Assembly: GCA_949296355.1 (NCBI GenBank)
Contig: CASFPS010000001.1
Location: 1-64,000 of the forward strand
Source: an uncultured bacterium
GTDB taxonomy: Bacteria; Cyanobacteriota; Vampirovibrionia; Gastranaerophilales; Gastranaerophilaceae
Direction: 5' to 3'
Length of the DNA: 64,000 nucleotides
The translations under genes and the position numbers were made by a program. The notes under the pieces were generated by a model. The model was not told the DNA's origin and did no database searches. It saw nothing but the letters and a program-made list of their open reading frames with translations. Below are positions 7,835 through 16,044 of the stretch, one piece after another (positions within the stretch are counted from its first letter, which is position 1; every line of letters starts with the position of its first letter).

Positions 7835-8836
7835 ATGCAGAAGGGACAAATTTATAAAATACATTCCGATTTTTATTATGTGCACTCTGATGGTGCGGAT
7901 TATGAATGCAAAGTCCGTGAAGTTTTGAAAAAACAAAAACAAAAAATCTATGTCGGTGATTATGCAGAATTTGAAAACGGGGCAATTGAAAGTATTCTTC
8001 CGCGGAAAAATTTTATTACACGTCCGACAGTCGCTAATATTGATCAGGTTATCATAATTTCTGCGGTGAAAGAACCTGATTTGAACTTTACCCAGCTTAA
8101 CAGATATATTTCTTTTGCAAAGTATCATAACTTGCCGGCAGTTCTCTGTTTTAACAAAAACGATTTGTCAGAGGATGATAAAACAATAGAAAAAGTTTTT
8201 TCAATCTATCAGCCTCTGGGGTATGATATATTGTTTACTTCTGCTCTGGAAGGTTACGGTATAGAAGATTTTAAAGAGATTCTCAAGGGTAAAACTTCCG
8301 TACTATGCGGAGCTTCGGGAGTCGGAAAATCAAGTCTTATAAATGCGGTCTGTCCGGGGGTAAATATTAGAACAAAAGAGGTTAGCGAAAAGACTCAAAG
8401 AGGTACTCATACAACAAGACATTGCGAGATTATAGCTCTTGATGAAGATTCAAGAATCGTCGACACTCCGGGATTCAGCCATTTGAAATTTGATTTTTTG
8501 ATGCCGCCGGAAGTCGGTAATTTGTTTGATGAGATTTCAAAATACAAACCTGATTGTAAGTTCCCTGATTGCTTACATCTTACGGAAACAGGCTGTGCTG
8601 TAAAGGAAAATCTTGATAAAATTGATGAAACGAGATACAAAAGTTATGTTGATTTTGTGAATGAGGCAAAAGAATACAAAGAAAAAGTCAAATATCAGGG
8701 AGTGAAAACGGAAACTTCGCACAAGCAGCACTATAACAAGACTGCAGTAAAAATAAGTGCAAAAAAAAGAGAAGTTTCCAGAAATACAAAAAAACAAAAA
8801 ATTTATAAGGACGTAGAAGATGAAAGAATTGATTGA
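7835..8836 (+). CDS. rsgA: Ribosome small subunit-dependent GTPase A
   Basis: Circularly permuted GTPase that acts in late maturation of the 30S subunit. An N-terminal OB-fold region (about 1-65) is followed by the motifs in permuted order: NKND (near 106), GASGVGKSS (Walker A, near 160), then DTPG. A zinc site (C-x4-C-x-H-x5-C, around CKFPDCLHLTETGC) follows. The 333 residues include a basic C-terminal tail of about 45 residues that is longer than in many homologues. It overlaps ispA by 17 bases. There is no Shine-Dalgarno; the -10 box lies six bases before ATG. Confidence 0.93.
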   Translation: MQKGQIYKIHSDFYYVHSDGADYECKVREVLKKQKQKIYVGDYAEFENGAIESILPRKNFITRPTVANIDQVIIISAVKEPDLNFTQLNRYISFAKYHNLPAVLCFNKNDLSEDDKTIEKVFSIYQPLGYDILFTSALEGYGIEDFKEILKGKTSVLCGASGVGKSSLINAVCPGVNIRTKEVSEKTQRGTHTTRHCEIIALDEDSRIVDTPGFSHLKFDFLMPPEVGNLFDEISKYKPDCKFPDCLHLTETGCAVKENLDKIDETRYKSYVDFVNEAKEYKEKVKYQGVKTETSHKQHYNKTAVKISAKKREVSRNTKKQKIYKDVEDERID

Positions 8837-9692
8837 ACTGGTGGACAAACATCTGGATGAATACCTGCCGGTATGTTATCCTGAGGATATTTTTAAGGCA
8901 ATGAAGTATACTCTGATGCTTCCGGGCAAGCGCTTAAGACCTGTAATGTGTCTTGAGACCGCAAGGATTCTCGGCGGTGATATGACTAATGTTATGCCTG
9001 CCGCCTGCGCTATTGAAATGCTCCATGTTCAAAGCCTTATACATGACGATCTTCCGTGTATGGATAATGATGATTTCAGACGCGGCAAACCTTCAAACCA
9101 CAAAGTTTTTGGAGAAGCTAATGCGGTTCTTGCAGGAGACGCTCTGCTTACGTTTGCGCCGCAGTTAATTATTGAAAAATCAACCGGACTTAATCCGGAG
9201 CAGATATTAAAAATACTGCACGAATATACAAAATTTGCCGGTGCATACGGGCTTATTGCCGGTCAGGTTGTGGATATTGAATCAGAAGGCGGAAAGTTTG
9301 TAAAATCTCCGGAGGAAACCCTTGATTTTATTCATCTGAACAAAACCGCGGTTCTTTTCAGGCTTGCGGTAAGAATCGGGGCAATTGCCGCTAATGCAGA
9401 TGAAAAAACTATTGAAGAGTTTGATAATTTTGCAAAAAAATTCGGACTGGCATTCCAAATTTATGATGACATTATGGATGAAATTTCTACTTTTGAAGAA
9501 TTGGGTAAGACAACCGGTAAAGATAAAAATAGCGGAAAACTTACTTATGTGTCGCTTTACGGACTTGAAGAAGCAGAAAATAAATTCAGAAATTTGATAA
9601 AAGAATGTTATGGTATAATAGAAAAGTACCATTCAAAAGTTTTTGAGGAGATATTAAAGAAGTTGAGCGACAGAATCGGGAGTGATAAATGA
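8820..9692 (+). CDS. ispA: Polyprenyl (farnesyl-type) diphosphate synthase
   Basis: Joins isopentenyl diphosphate to allylic diphosphates, supplying farnesyl or geranylgeranyl units. At 290 residues it fits the short-chain IspA/CrtE group. The first aspartate-rich motif reads DDLPCMDND near residue 79 and the second reads DDIMDE near 217; GKRLRP and the QxxD-like GQVVDIE are also present. Product chain length cannot be read safely from sequence alone. It lies in a tight cluster with rsgA and a DUF212 protein. Confidence 0.9.
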   Translation: MKELIELVDKHLDEYLPVCYPEDIFKAMKYTLMLPGKRLRPVMCLETARILGGDMTNVMPAACAIEMLHVQSLIHDDLPCMDNDDFRRGKPSNHKVFGEANAVLAGDALLTFAPQLIIEKSTGLNPEQILKILHEYTKFAGAYGLIAGQVVDIESEGGKFVKSPEETLDFIHLNKTAVLFRLAVRIGAIAANADEKTIEEFDNFAKKFGLAFQIYDDIMDEISTFEELGKTTGKDKNSGKLTYVSLYGLEEAENKFRNLIKECYGIIEKYHSKVFEEILKKLSDRIGSDK

Positions 9693-10153
9693 GTTTGAGA
9701 CAATTCTACGGAACCGGATATGAAGTAATTTTGATAGCATTTTCCGGAATAGTTGTTGCCCAGATAGTGAAATGTTTTTTGCATCTTATAAGAAAAAAAA
9801 GTCTGGATTTGAGACTGTTTATAACAACAGGCGGCATGCCGAGTTCGCATTCTGCCGGGGTAATGGGCTTATCTACAGCGGTCGGGCTGATTAACGGATT
9901 TGACTCTATAGAATTTGCAATTGCTCTCGGGTATGCGTTTATTGTAATGTATGATGCTGCAGGAGTGAGACGTGCTGCAGGAAAACAGGCTGCCTGTCTG
10001 AATAAAATTATAATGGATTTGTATAAACAGGATCTTGCGGAAGCCGGCGGAAAGCTGAAAGAATTATTGGGACATACGCCTATTCAAGTTTTTGCAGGTG
10101 CAATATTCGGCGTTTTATATGCGTTTTTTATCCATTATAAATTGCTGCATTAA
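9689..10153 (+). CDS. Divergent PAP2 family (DUF212) membrane protein
   Basis: A 154-residue integral membrane protein with three to four hydrophobic segments. GGMPSSHSAG matches the phosphatase-like SSHS motif of divergent PAP2 (DUF212, COG1963) proteins, followed by YDAAGVRRAAGKQA. The family is common in cyanobacteria, Firmicutes and plants; a polyprenyl-phosphate phosphatase role is plausible because it directly follows ispA with a four-base overlap, but this is inference. Confidence 0.88.
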   Translation: MSLRQFYGTGYEVILIAFSGIVVAQIVKCFLHLIRKKSLDLRLFITTGGMPSSHSAGVMGLSTAVGLINGFDSIEFAIALGYAFIVMYDAAGVRRAAGKQAACLNKIIMDLYKQDLAEAGGKLKELLGHTPIQVFAGAIFGVLYAFFIHYKLLH

Positions 10154-10300
10154 ATATAAGGATTTTTTTACGAAATTTCAATAGAACGACAGCACGCATT
10201 CTCTCTCTGCAAAAACTTTGTGGAGCAAGCTCCACACTACTTTTAATGCTCTACTCACTAATCTTCCCTGCTTTACAAAATTTTACATAATTTGCTCTAC
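10154..10300. repeat. Intergenic repeat fragment between DUF212 gene and rpsE
   Basis: The segment about 10186-10215 (GAACGACAGC then GCATTCTCTCTCTGC) is an inverted partial copy of sequence at about 43545-43575. Bases 10220-10235 form a hairpin, GTGGAGC/GCTCCAC. There is no gene. Confidence 0.55.
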
Positions 10301-10305
10301 TATGC

Positions 10306-10334
10306 TTGCAATAAAAATACATTTATATTAAAAT
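10306..10334 (+). promoter_or_regulatory. Probable promoter of the rpsE-secY cluster
   Basis: TTGCAA and TAAAAT are spaced by 17 bases. The predicted start is about 10341, leaving a leader of about 125 bases before rpsE that could hold autoregulatory structure, although I cannot identify one. Confidence 0.4.
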
Positions 10335-10466
10335 TTTTATGTCAGAAAGTAACCCGCAATTGAATATTCTGTAAATGCCTGAAAAGGTGTTTTTATGATG
10401 TTAGATATTTGATTGCTTTAACCTAAAAATAAGTAGAACACTATATTAAACAAAGAAAGGTTTAAC

Positions 10467-11120
10467 ATGTCAGAAGAAAAATTAGAGACACAAGTCGAAG
10501 AAACTGTTGAAACAGAAGCTGTTGCAGAAGAAAACTCTTCTGAAGCTGCAGAAGCAGCTGTTGAAGAAGTTCAAGCTGAAGTACCGGCTAAAAAACAGCG
10601 CAGCAGAAAGAAAAAAGTAGAAACTCAGGAAGTAAAACCTGAATCAGAATGGAAAGAACAGGTTGTTCAAATCCGTCGTGTAACAAAGGTTGTAAAGGGC
10701 GGTAAGAAATTAAGCTTTAGAGCAATCGTTATTGTAGGAAACCAGAAGGGACAGGTTGGCGTTGGCTGTGCTAAGGCTTCCGAAGTTATTATTGCTATTC
10801 AAAAAGCAATTGCAGACGGAAGAAAGAACCTTATTACAGTTCCTATCTTCAAAACAACAATTCCTCACCCGATTACAGGACGTTCAGGTGCAGGTGCTGT
10901 AATGCTCAGACCGGCTTCTCAAGGTACCGGTATTATTGCCGGCGGTGCAGTTCGTTCAGTGCTTGAACTTGCAGGTATTGAAAACATTCTTTCAAAATCT
11001 TTAGGTTCAAAATCACCTCTTAACGCTGCAAATGCAACTTTAGAAGCTCTTAAATCATTAAGACCGTTTAATGAAGTTGCTAAAAAACGCGGTTTGACAA
11101 TGGCTGAATTATTAAACTAG
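10467..11120 (+). CDS. rpsE: 30S ribosomal protein S5 with acidic N-terminal extension
   Basis: Small-subunit protein that helps decoding accuracy and forms the mRNA entry site. The core from about residue 58 is typical ([40 protein letters not shown]). It is preceded by about 55 residues rich in Glu, Ala and Val ending in a Lys/Arg cluster, so the protein is 217 residues against about 167 in E. coli. A strong Shine-Dalgarno (AAAGG) confirms the long start. Its TAG stop overlaps a GGGGTAAATG repeat core. L18, L6 and S8 are not upstream. Confidence 0.95.
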   Translation: MSEEKLETQVEETVETEAVAEENSSEAAEAAVEEVQAEVPAKKQRSRKKKVETQEVKPESEWKEQVVQIRRVTKVVKGGKKLSFRAIVIVGNQKGQVGVGCAKASEVIIAIQKAIADGRKNLITVPIFKTTIPHPITGRSGAGAVMLRPASQGTGIIAGGAVRSVLELAGIENILSKSLGSKSPLNAANATLEALKSLRPFNEVAKKRGLTMAELLN

Positions 11121-11231
11121 GGGTAAATGAAGAGATATAACGCTTATTACCTCTAAGGATTATTAAACTGGTAGGCTATTTAAGTTATTAGTTTGAAATG
11201 AAATAATAAAATAATAAAAAGGATAAAAACA

Positions 11232-11420
11232 ATGGCAGATACAAAACAAATAAAAATAAAACTTGTAAGAAGTTTAATCGGCTGCTCTCCTGCGCAGCGT
11301 AAAGTTGCTCAGGCTCTGGGCTTAAGCAAAACCGATCAGGTTGTTGAACACTACAACAGTGCAACAATTATGGGTATGGTAAACAAGATTTCTCATCTTG
11401 TTAAAGTGGTTGAAAACTAG
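11232..11420 (+). CDS. rpmD: 50S ribosomal protein L30
   Basis: A 62-residue large-subunit protein of the usual bacterial length. It shows the family pattern KIKLVRSLIGCSPAQRK, the helix around ALGLSKTDQVVEH and the conserved MGMVNKISHLVKV end. Gene order S5-L30-L15-SecY is the standard end of the spc operon. The 111-base gap after rpsE is much wider than usual and contains a repeat core. A Shine-Dalgarno (AAAAGGA) precedes the start. Confidence 0.95.
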   Translation: MADTKQIKIKLVRSLIGCSPAQRKVAQALGLSKTDQVVEHYNSATIMGMVNKISHLVKVVEN

Positions 11421-11487
11421 TGAATAGTGACTGGTGAATAGTAATTAGAATATTCCATTCACTACTCACAATTCACTATTCACTACG
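11417..11487. repeat. Heptad-repeat hairpin between rpmD and rplO
   Basis: Tandem seven-base units (GTGAATA, GTGACTG, GTGAATA) are followed by their inverted counterparts (ATTCACTA, ATTCACTATTCACTA). The whole can fold into a long interrupted hairpin. The same heptad occurs in the MITE-like elements at 24122-24255 and 43829-43966. Confidence 0.75.
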
Positions 11488-11505
11488 TAAGAAAGGAATA
11501 AAAAA

Positions 11506-11955
11506 ATGACAAATATAACATTAGAAGATTTGAGACCGGCAGAAGGTGCTACCGGCAAATCAAAAAGAGTAGGCAGAGGTCGTTCTTCAGGACACGGAAA
11601 AACTTCCTGCCGCGGTAATAACGGTGAAGGGCAGCGTTCAGGCAGAGCTTCTAAAAGAGGTTTTGAAGGCGGACAGATGCCTGCTTACAGAAGATTACCT
11701 AAATTAAAAGGGTTCAAAATTATTAATCAGAGAAATTACGCTCAAATCAATGTTTCAAGACTTGCTGATTTAAAAGTTGATGAAATTTCACTTGAGTCAT
11801 TGAAAGCTATTAAGAAAGTACACCCTTCTTGCGACGGCTTAAGAATTTTAGGCGGCGGAGAAATTAAGAAGGCTGTTACTGTAAAAGCTTGCTATGTAAC
11901 TCCATCAGCAAAAGAAAAAATTGAAGCAGCAGGCGGAAAGGTTGAATTAGTATAA
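11506..11955 (+). CDS. rplO: 50S ribosomal protein L15
   Basis: A 149-residue large-subunit assembly protein. The N-terminus is Gly/Arg/Lys rich (GKSKRVGRGRSSGHGKTSCRG), followed by FEGGQMPAYRRLPK, both family signatures. The stop and the secY start overlap as TAATG, indicating coupled translation. A Shine-Dalgarno (AAAGGAA) is present downstream of the heptad hairpin. Confidence 0.96.
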   Translation: MTNITLEDLRPAEGATGKSKRVGRGRSSGHGKTSCRGNNGEGQRSGRASKRGFEGGQMPAYRRLPKLKGFKIINQRNYAQINVSRLADLKVDEISLESLKAIKKVHPSCDGLRILGGGEIKKAVTVKACYVTPSAKEKIEAAGGKVELV

Positions 11956-13292
11956 TGACAGGCGGAATGAGAATGCCTACAACGGCAGATCTGATGTCAA
12001 TGTGGAACGCATCAGGCTTGAAAGAAAAATTAATATTTACTTTTCTAATGCTTGTACTGTTCCGTTTTGGTATCCATTTACCGGTATTCGGCATAAATAA
12101 TGAAATTTTTGCAAGAATCGCTTCCGGAAATAACATTTTAGGTTTTCTGGATTTGTTCTCCGGCGGTGCTTTGGGTAAAGTTTCTATTTTTGCACTGGGT
12201 ATCGGTCCTTATATCACTTCATCAATTATTATGCAGTTGATGGCAGTAATAATTCCTGCATTGGAAAAGTTGCAAAAAGAGGACGGAGAAGCCGGCAGAC
12301 GTAAACTTTCGCAGTATACAAGATTGTTTACGGTTGTTCTTGCGGCTTTTCAGGCTGTAATATTTATGGGATATCTGGCACATCTCCCGGGTTCAATTAC
12401 TCCGGGGCTTAATCACACAATGTTCTATATATCCTCGGTAATAACACTTACGGCAGGTTCTGTTCTTGTAATGTGGATGTCTGAATTAATTACTGAAAAA
12501 GGTATAGGTAACGGCGGTTCTTTGATAATATTTGTGGGTATCTTATCGGGTATTCCTCTATATTCTTCAAGAACAGCCCAGATGGTTTCTAATGATTCAT
12601 CGCTTATGTGGGGACTTATTCTTTTACTCGCAATCTTCTTTGTTACAATGGTTTTCATTGTAATTATGCAGGAAGCTGTAAGAAAAGTTATTATAGTTAA
12701 TCCGAAAAGACAGGTCGGAAATAAAGTTTATGGCGGGGTAAATACGTTTATTCCGTTCAAACTCAATCCGGGCGGGGTTATGCCGATTATCTTTGCGGTT
12801 GCAATTCTTTTGTTCCCGTCTACTATATTAAGCCTTGTCGGTCAGGCTAATTTGCCGGCAGGATGGGTTCAGAACCTGATTATAGTACTCAACAAAATAT
12901 TCAACCCGAGCGGTATAACTTATTATGCTATATACTTCATTATGATTGTCGGCTTAACTTTCTTCTACGCATCAATCATGCCGAATATGCAGCCGAAGGA
13001 AATTGCTGATAATTTGAAGAAATACGGCTCATCAATTCCGGGTATCAAACCGGGCAAGCCTACTGCAGAAGCTCTTGATAAAATTTTAACAAAAACCACT
13101 TTTATCGGAGCGCTGGGTTTAGGTATCATTGCTCTGGTTCCGGCTTTTGCAAGTTATATTACAAGGATAACTACCCTGCAAGGTATCGGGGCAACATCTT
13201 TAATAATCATGGTCGGTGTTGCGCTTGATTTCATAAACCAGATAAGAACTCATCTTCTTGCAAGGAACTATGAAACATTCCTGAAAGAGTAA
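11955..13292 (+). CDS. secY: Preprotein translocase subunit SecY
   Basis: The channel subunit of the SecYEG translocon. A 445-residue protein with ten predicted membrane segments. Visible signatures include RFGIHLPVFGI at TM1, the plug-side LDLFSGGALGKVSIFALGIGPYI, ITEKGIGNGGSLIIF and the cytoplasmic loop NLKKYGSSIPGIKPG. It ends the ribosomal cluster; adk, map and infA, which often follow, are absent and a terminator comes next. Confidence 0.97.
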   Translation: MTGGMRMPTTADLMSMWNASGLKEKLIFTFLMLVLFRFGIHLPVFGINNEIFARIASGNNILGFLDLFSGGALGKVSIFALGIGPYITSSIIMQLMAVIIPALEKLQKEDGEAGRRKLSQYTRLFTVVLAAFQAVIFMGYLAHLPGSITPGLNHTMFYISSVITLTAGSVLVMWMSELITEKGIGNGGSLIIFVGILSGIPLYSSRTAQMVSNDSSLMWGLILLLAIFFVTMVFIVIMQEAVRKVIIVNPKRQVGNKVYGGVNTFIPFKLNPGGVMPIIFAVAILLFPSTILSLVGQANLPAGWVQNLIIVLNKIFNPSGITYYAIYFIMIVGLTFFYASIMPNMQPKEIADNLKKYGSSIPGIKPGKPTAEALDKILTKTTFIGALGLGIIALVPAFASYITRITTLQGIGATSLIIMVGVALDFINQIRTHLLARNYETFLKE

Positions 13293-13307
13293 AAAACATC
13301 AATATAT

Positions 13308-13342
13308 AAAAAACCCTTTAGATTTTCTCTAAAGGGTTTTTG
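13308..13342. terminator. Bidirectional terminator between secY and YkgJ-type gene
   Basis: AAAACCCTTTAGA pairs with TCTAAAGGGTTTT, with A and T runs on either side. It serves both convergent genes, and the stop of the leftward gene lies inside it. Confidence 0.85.
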
Positions 13343-13838
13343 TTTTTATCCAATCAAAAAGATTTCTTATTTCTCCATAATCAAAATCTTTCAGTACGTT
13401 TGGCGTATCAAGATTTTCCGTAACCGGATTTATTCTAATCTCGCCTTTTTCGTATACATCAGAGTAATTTTTATTATCATTGACGCAATACGGGACTTTA
13501 ACTTTATTATCTTTACACAGGTAAGCCAGCCCGTGAGCTCTGCATATAATCGGGCGGTAAAGATAAACAGAACACTTTTTGTCAACCAAAAAAGGGCAGC
13601 GTCCTCCTTTTTCCATCTTTTTGATATTTTCTTGAACTTTTATTTTGACTTTATTTTCAAGATTTATATAACCCTGCATAAGATATTCCAGTTCAAGCTG
13701 AGAAAGCGGATAATCACCGGTTTCGCAACAGGAAGAACACCCGATTTTGCAATGGATATGAGATTTATGTTGATTGAAATAGTTTAATAATTTTGAGTCA
13801 AGCTCTTTTAAGAAATCTTTGTATTTTTGAATCATCAT
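13329..13838 (-). CDS. YkgJ-type cysteine cluster protein
   Basis: A 169-residue protein of the YkgJ/UPF0153 family, thought to chelate zinc or iron. The diagnostic cysteines are in HCKIGCSSCCETG near residue 31, CPFLVDKKCSVYLYRPIICRAHG near 90 and a final C in VPYC. No substrate is known. A Shine-Dalgarno (TAAGG) lies directly before the ATG ATG start, inside the end of the upstream gene, so the two are coupled. Confidence 0.82.
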   Translation of the reverse strand: MMIQKYKDFLKELDSKLLNYFNQHKSHIHCKIGCSSCCETGDYPLSQLELEYLMQGYINLENKVKIKVQENIKKMEKGGRCPFLVDKKCSVYLYRPIICRAHGLAYLCKDNKVKVPYCVNDNKNYSDVYEKGEIRINPVTENLDTPNVLKDFDYGEIRNLFDWIKTKTL

Positions 13839-13841
13839 ACC

Positions 13842-14468
13842 TTAACGTTTGCTGCGGAAACGAGCCCAGAAGCTTTTTGAGGCGTGACTTTCAAGCTGCT
13901 CAATTCTTTGAGAAAGTTCTTTATTGTGCTCTAAAAGTTCTTTTACCTGTTTAGCCAGGATTTCATTATCTCTTTTGTATCCGCCGGCTTCAATAAGCCT
14001 TGTTGCCATATCCGAGTTTGTAATATCATCACTGATTTTTTTTGCAACAGCTTCGGCTAGCATCTGCAGAGTCTGGCTTGATACATCGAGTGTAAAGCTT
14101 TTTCCCTGCGGTATAATCTCAGGTGCAGTTTCTTTTTTAATAATCATACCTGCAGTATCCCTGTTCTCGTCGGATGAATCACTTAAGATAACAGGTTGTA
14201 CAGGTTTAACCGGTTCGTCGGTTTTTTCTACCTTTGCTTCCATTCTGGAAAGTTTTGTTATGATTTGTTCATCACTGTATCCCTGGGCTTTTAGTGAAAT
14301 TCCTTTTTTAATCTTTTCAAGAGCCAGATCGTCATAGAATTCAAGCCCGTCTTCATCTTCGTATATTGATTCAATTTTCCAGTCTTCAAGAAACAAATCA
14401 AGCGAATGGTTATCTATGTAATAATTTTCAGCATTTAAATTTTTTAAAATTGATTCTCTGTTAAACAT
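13842..14468 (-). CDS. Unknown protein with possible MerR-like N-terminus and C-terminal coiled coil
   Basis: A 208-residue soluble protein. The first 70 residues have a helix-rich, acidic composition ending in SLKAQGYSDEQI, which resembles the winged-helix or MerR-like modules of chromosome-anchoring and regulatory proteins; this is a guess. The middle is a flexible Pro/Glu-rich linker and residues about 165-198 form a coiled coil (KQVKELLEHNKELSQRIEQLE). The tail is basic. A Shine-Dalgarno (AGAGGAA) is present. No function is assigned. Confidence 0.6.
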   Translation of the reverse strand: MFNRESILKNLNAENYYIDNHSLDLFLEDWKIESIYEDEDGLEFYDDLALEKIKKGISLKAQGYSDEQIITKLSRMEAKVEKTDEPVKPVQPVILSDSSDENRDTAGMIIKKETAPEIIPQGKSFTLDVSSQTLQMLAEAVAKKISDDITNSDMATRLIEAGGYKRDNEILAKQVKELLEHNKELSQRIEQLESHASKSFWARFRSKR

Positions 14469-14507
14469 CCGCCATTCCTCTTTCTATAATATATACAGGT
14501 ATTTTCC

Positions 14508-14954
14508 CTATCTTTTCATCAAACGAGCCATATCTCTGTCCTGAGTCTTTTTTGTAATTGCTTCGCGTTTGTCGTAAAGTTTTTTACCTTTGGCTAACCC
14601 CAGCTCTATTTTAGCAAAACCATGTGTTAAAAACAATTCTAAAGGAATAATTGTTACACCGTCTTTTTTTACTTTATCCTGAATTTTCAGAATTTCACGT
14701 TTATTCAACAGTAGTTTTCTCACCCTGTCAGGTTTATGGTTAAACCGGTTTCCCTGTTCATATGGTGAGATGTGCATTCCGTATAAGAAAACTTCGTTAT
14801 CTTCAATTTTTGCAAATGAATCTTTAAGGTTGATTGTTCCTCTGCGGATAGATTTAATTTCTGTTCCTGTAAGCACAATCCCCGCAATAAATTTATCAAA
14901 AATTAAAAAGTCATGGAAAGCTTTTCTGTTTGTTGAAATTACTTTTTTATCCAT
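14508..14954 (-). CDS. smpB: SsrA-binding protein SmpB
   Basis: Binds tmRNA and delivers it to stalled ribosomes in trans-translation. The 148 residues show STNRKAFHDF, VLTGTEIKSIR, the MHISPYEQGN block and the basic tail ending in RDMARLMKR. I chose the ATG at 14954 over a TTG at 14972 because TATAAT lies exactly six bases upstream, as in other leaderless genes here, and neither start has a Shine-Dalgarno. The -10 box overlaps the last codons of the upstream radical SAM gene. Confidence 0.95.
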   Translation of the reverse strand: MDKKVISTNRKAFHDFLIFDKFIAGIVLTGTEIKSIRRGTINLKDSFAKIEDNEVFLYGMHISPYEQGNRFNHKPDRVRKLLLNKREILKIQDKVKKDGVTIIPLELFLTHGFAKIELGLAKGKKLYDKREAITKKTQDRDMARLMKR

Positions 14955-14960
14955 AGCTGT

Positions 14961-14966
14961 ATTATA
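14961..14966 (-). promoter_or_regulatory. -10 box of smpB (leaderless)
   Basis: TATAAT on the minus strand, followed by six bases and ATG. It overlaps the stop region of the upstream gene. Confidence 0.55.
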
Positions 14967-15876
14967 ATTCAAATTTTAAGCCCTGTCCAGAATTTCTGCG
15001 CTCAAACTCCCTGTCTATCTTATTAAGGCAGTCGAGTTTTTTCCCTATCCATCTGGGGGCAACAAGTTCTGTTCTTAATCCGTTTCCTGCAAGACGGTGA
15101 ATTGTGGTTTTTGAAGGTAAATATTCTAAGAAGTCACAAACGGTCGTTACATATTCATCTTCTGACATAAATTCAATTTCTCCCGCTCTGTACATCTCTG
15201 CCAGTTTTGTTCCTTCAAGTGCACACAGCATATGAATTTTAACCCCTTCCGGTTCTAATTTTGCAATAGTTTTTGCAGTCTCCATCATCTCATCGTAAGT
15301 TTCAAACAGGTTAAGAATAATATGCAGACAAATATTTATACCGTAAGATTTTGTTTTTTCATACGCATCCAGAAAACATTTGTAATCATGTCCGCGGTTA
15401 ATTTTTTTCAGCGTTTTGTCATGAACAGACTGCAGACCGTATTCAATCCAGGTGTAATAATCAGGGGTAAACGATGAGATAAGTTTGAGTTTATCATTAT
15501 CAATACAATCAGGGCGTGTGCCGATTGAAAGCCCTACGATGTCAGGATGCCCGAGCGAAGCTTTATAAATTTTTTCAAGTTCCTGAACCGGTTTATAAGT
15601 GTTTGAAAAAGCTTGAAAATAAGACATGAATTTTTGAGCCTTAAACCTTCGCTGCAAAGTCTCAGCCCCGATTTGCACCTGCTCTTCAATGCTCAATTTA
15701 TTGGAATGCGCCTGAGAAAAGCTTCCGCCGTCATCACAAAATATGCAGCCGCAATTTGAGATTGTTCCGTCTCTGTTGGGGCAGGAAAATCCCGCATCTA
15801 TGGTTATTTTATAAACTTTAGCGCCAAATTTTTGTTTTAAGAAACTGCTGTATTGATTGTATCTTTTTTCTTCCAT
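14962..15876 (-). CDS. TIGR01212 (YhcC) family radical SAM protein
   Basis: A 304-residue radical S-adenosylmethionine enzyme. The cluster-binding cysteines lie in CGCIFCDDGG; FSCPNRDGTISNCGC is the TIGR01212/YhcC signature, and GLSIGTRPDCID and EYGLQSVHD match the SAM-domain core. Family members are related to Elp3-like enzymes, but their substrate is not established. There is no Shine-Dalgarno; TATAAT lies six bases before ATG. Confidence 0.9.
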   Translation of the reverse strand: MEEKRYNQYSSFLKQKFGAKVYKITIDAGFSCPNRDGTISNCGCIFCDDGGSFSQAHSNKLSIEEQVQIGAETLQRRFKAQKFMSYFQAFSNTYKPVQELEKIYKASLGHPDIVGLSIGTRPDCIDNDKLKLISSFTPDYYTWIEYGLQSVHDKTLKKINRGHDYKCFLDAYEKTKSYGINICLHIILNLFETYDEMMETAKTIAKLEPEGVKIHMLCALEGTKLAEMYRAGEIEFMSEDEYVTTVCDFLEYLPSKTTIHRLAGNGLRTELVAPRWIGKKLDCLNKIDREFERRNSGQGLKFEL

Positions 15877-15882
15877 TGTTTG

Positions 15883-15888
15883 ATTATA
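15883..15888 (-). promoter_or_regulatory. -10 box of the radical SAM gene (leaderless)
   Basis: TATAAT on the minus strand, six bases before the ATG at 15876, with no ribosome-binding site between. Confidence 0.55.
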
Positions 15889-15924
15889 ACTTAAAAACGG
15901 GATTAGTTAATGTCGACCAGGTAA

Positions 15925-16044
15925 AGCCGACATGCAATTAAAAAATCGTTCAATTTTGCTGTATATAATTACACCGGAAAAGCAAACGGAGTCTTTAAAA
16001 ATGTAGTTGGGTTTACTAATCCGACAAAAACTTTTACAAACTAA
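15925..16044 (+). pseudogene. Possible C-terminal remnant of a lost gene
   Basis: A 39-codon open stretch after an in-frame stop reads as protein-like sequence (for example FAVYNYTGKANG and VGFTNPTKTFTN) and ends in TAA. It has no start codon or ribosome site and overlaps the end of mgtE on the other strand. It may be the tail of a deleted gene or chance. Confidence 0.25.
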
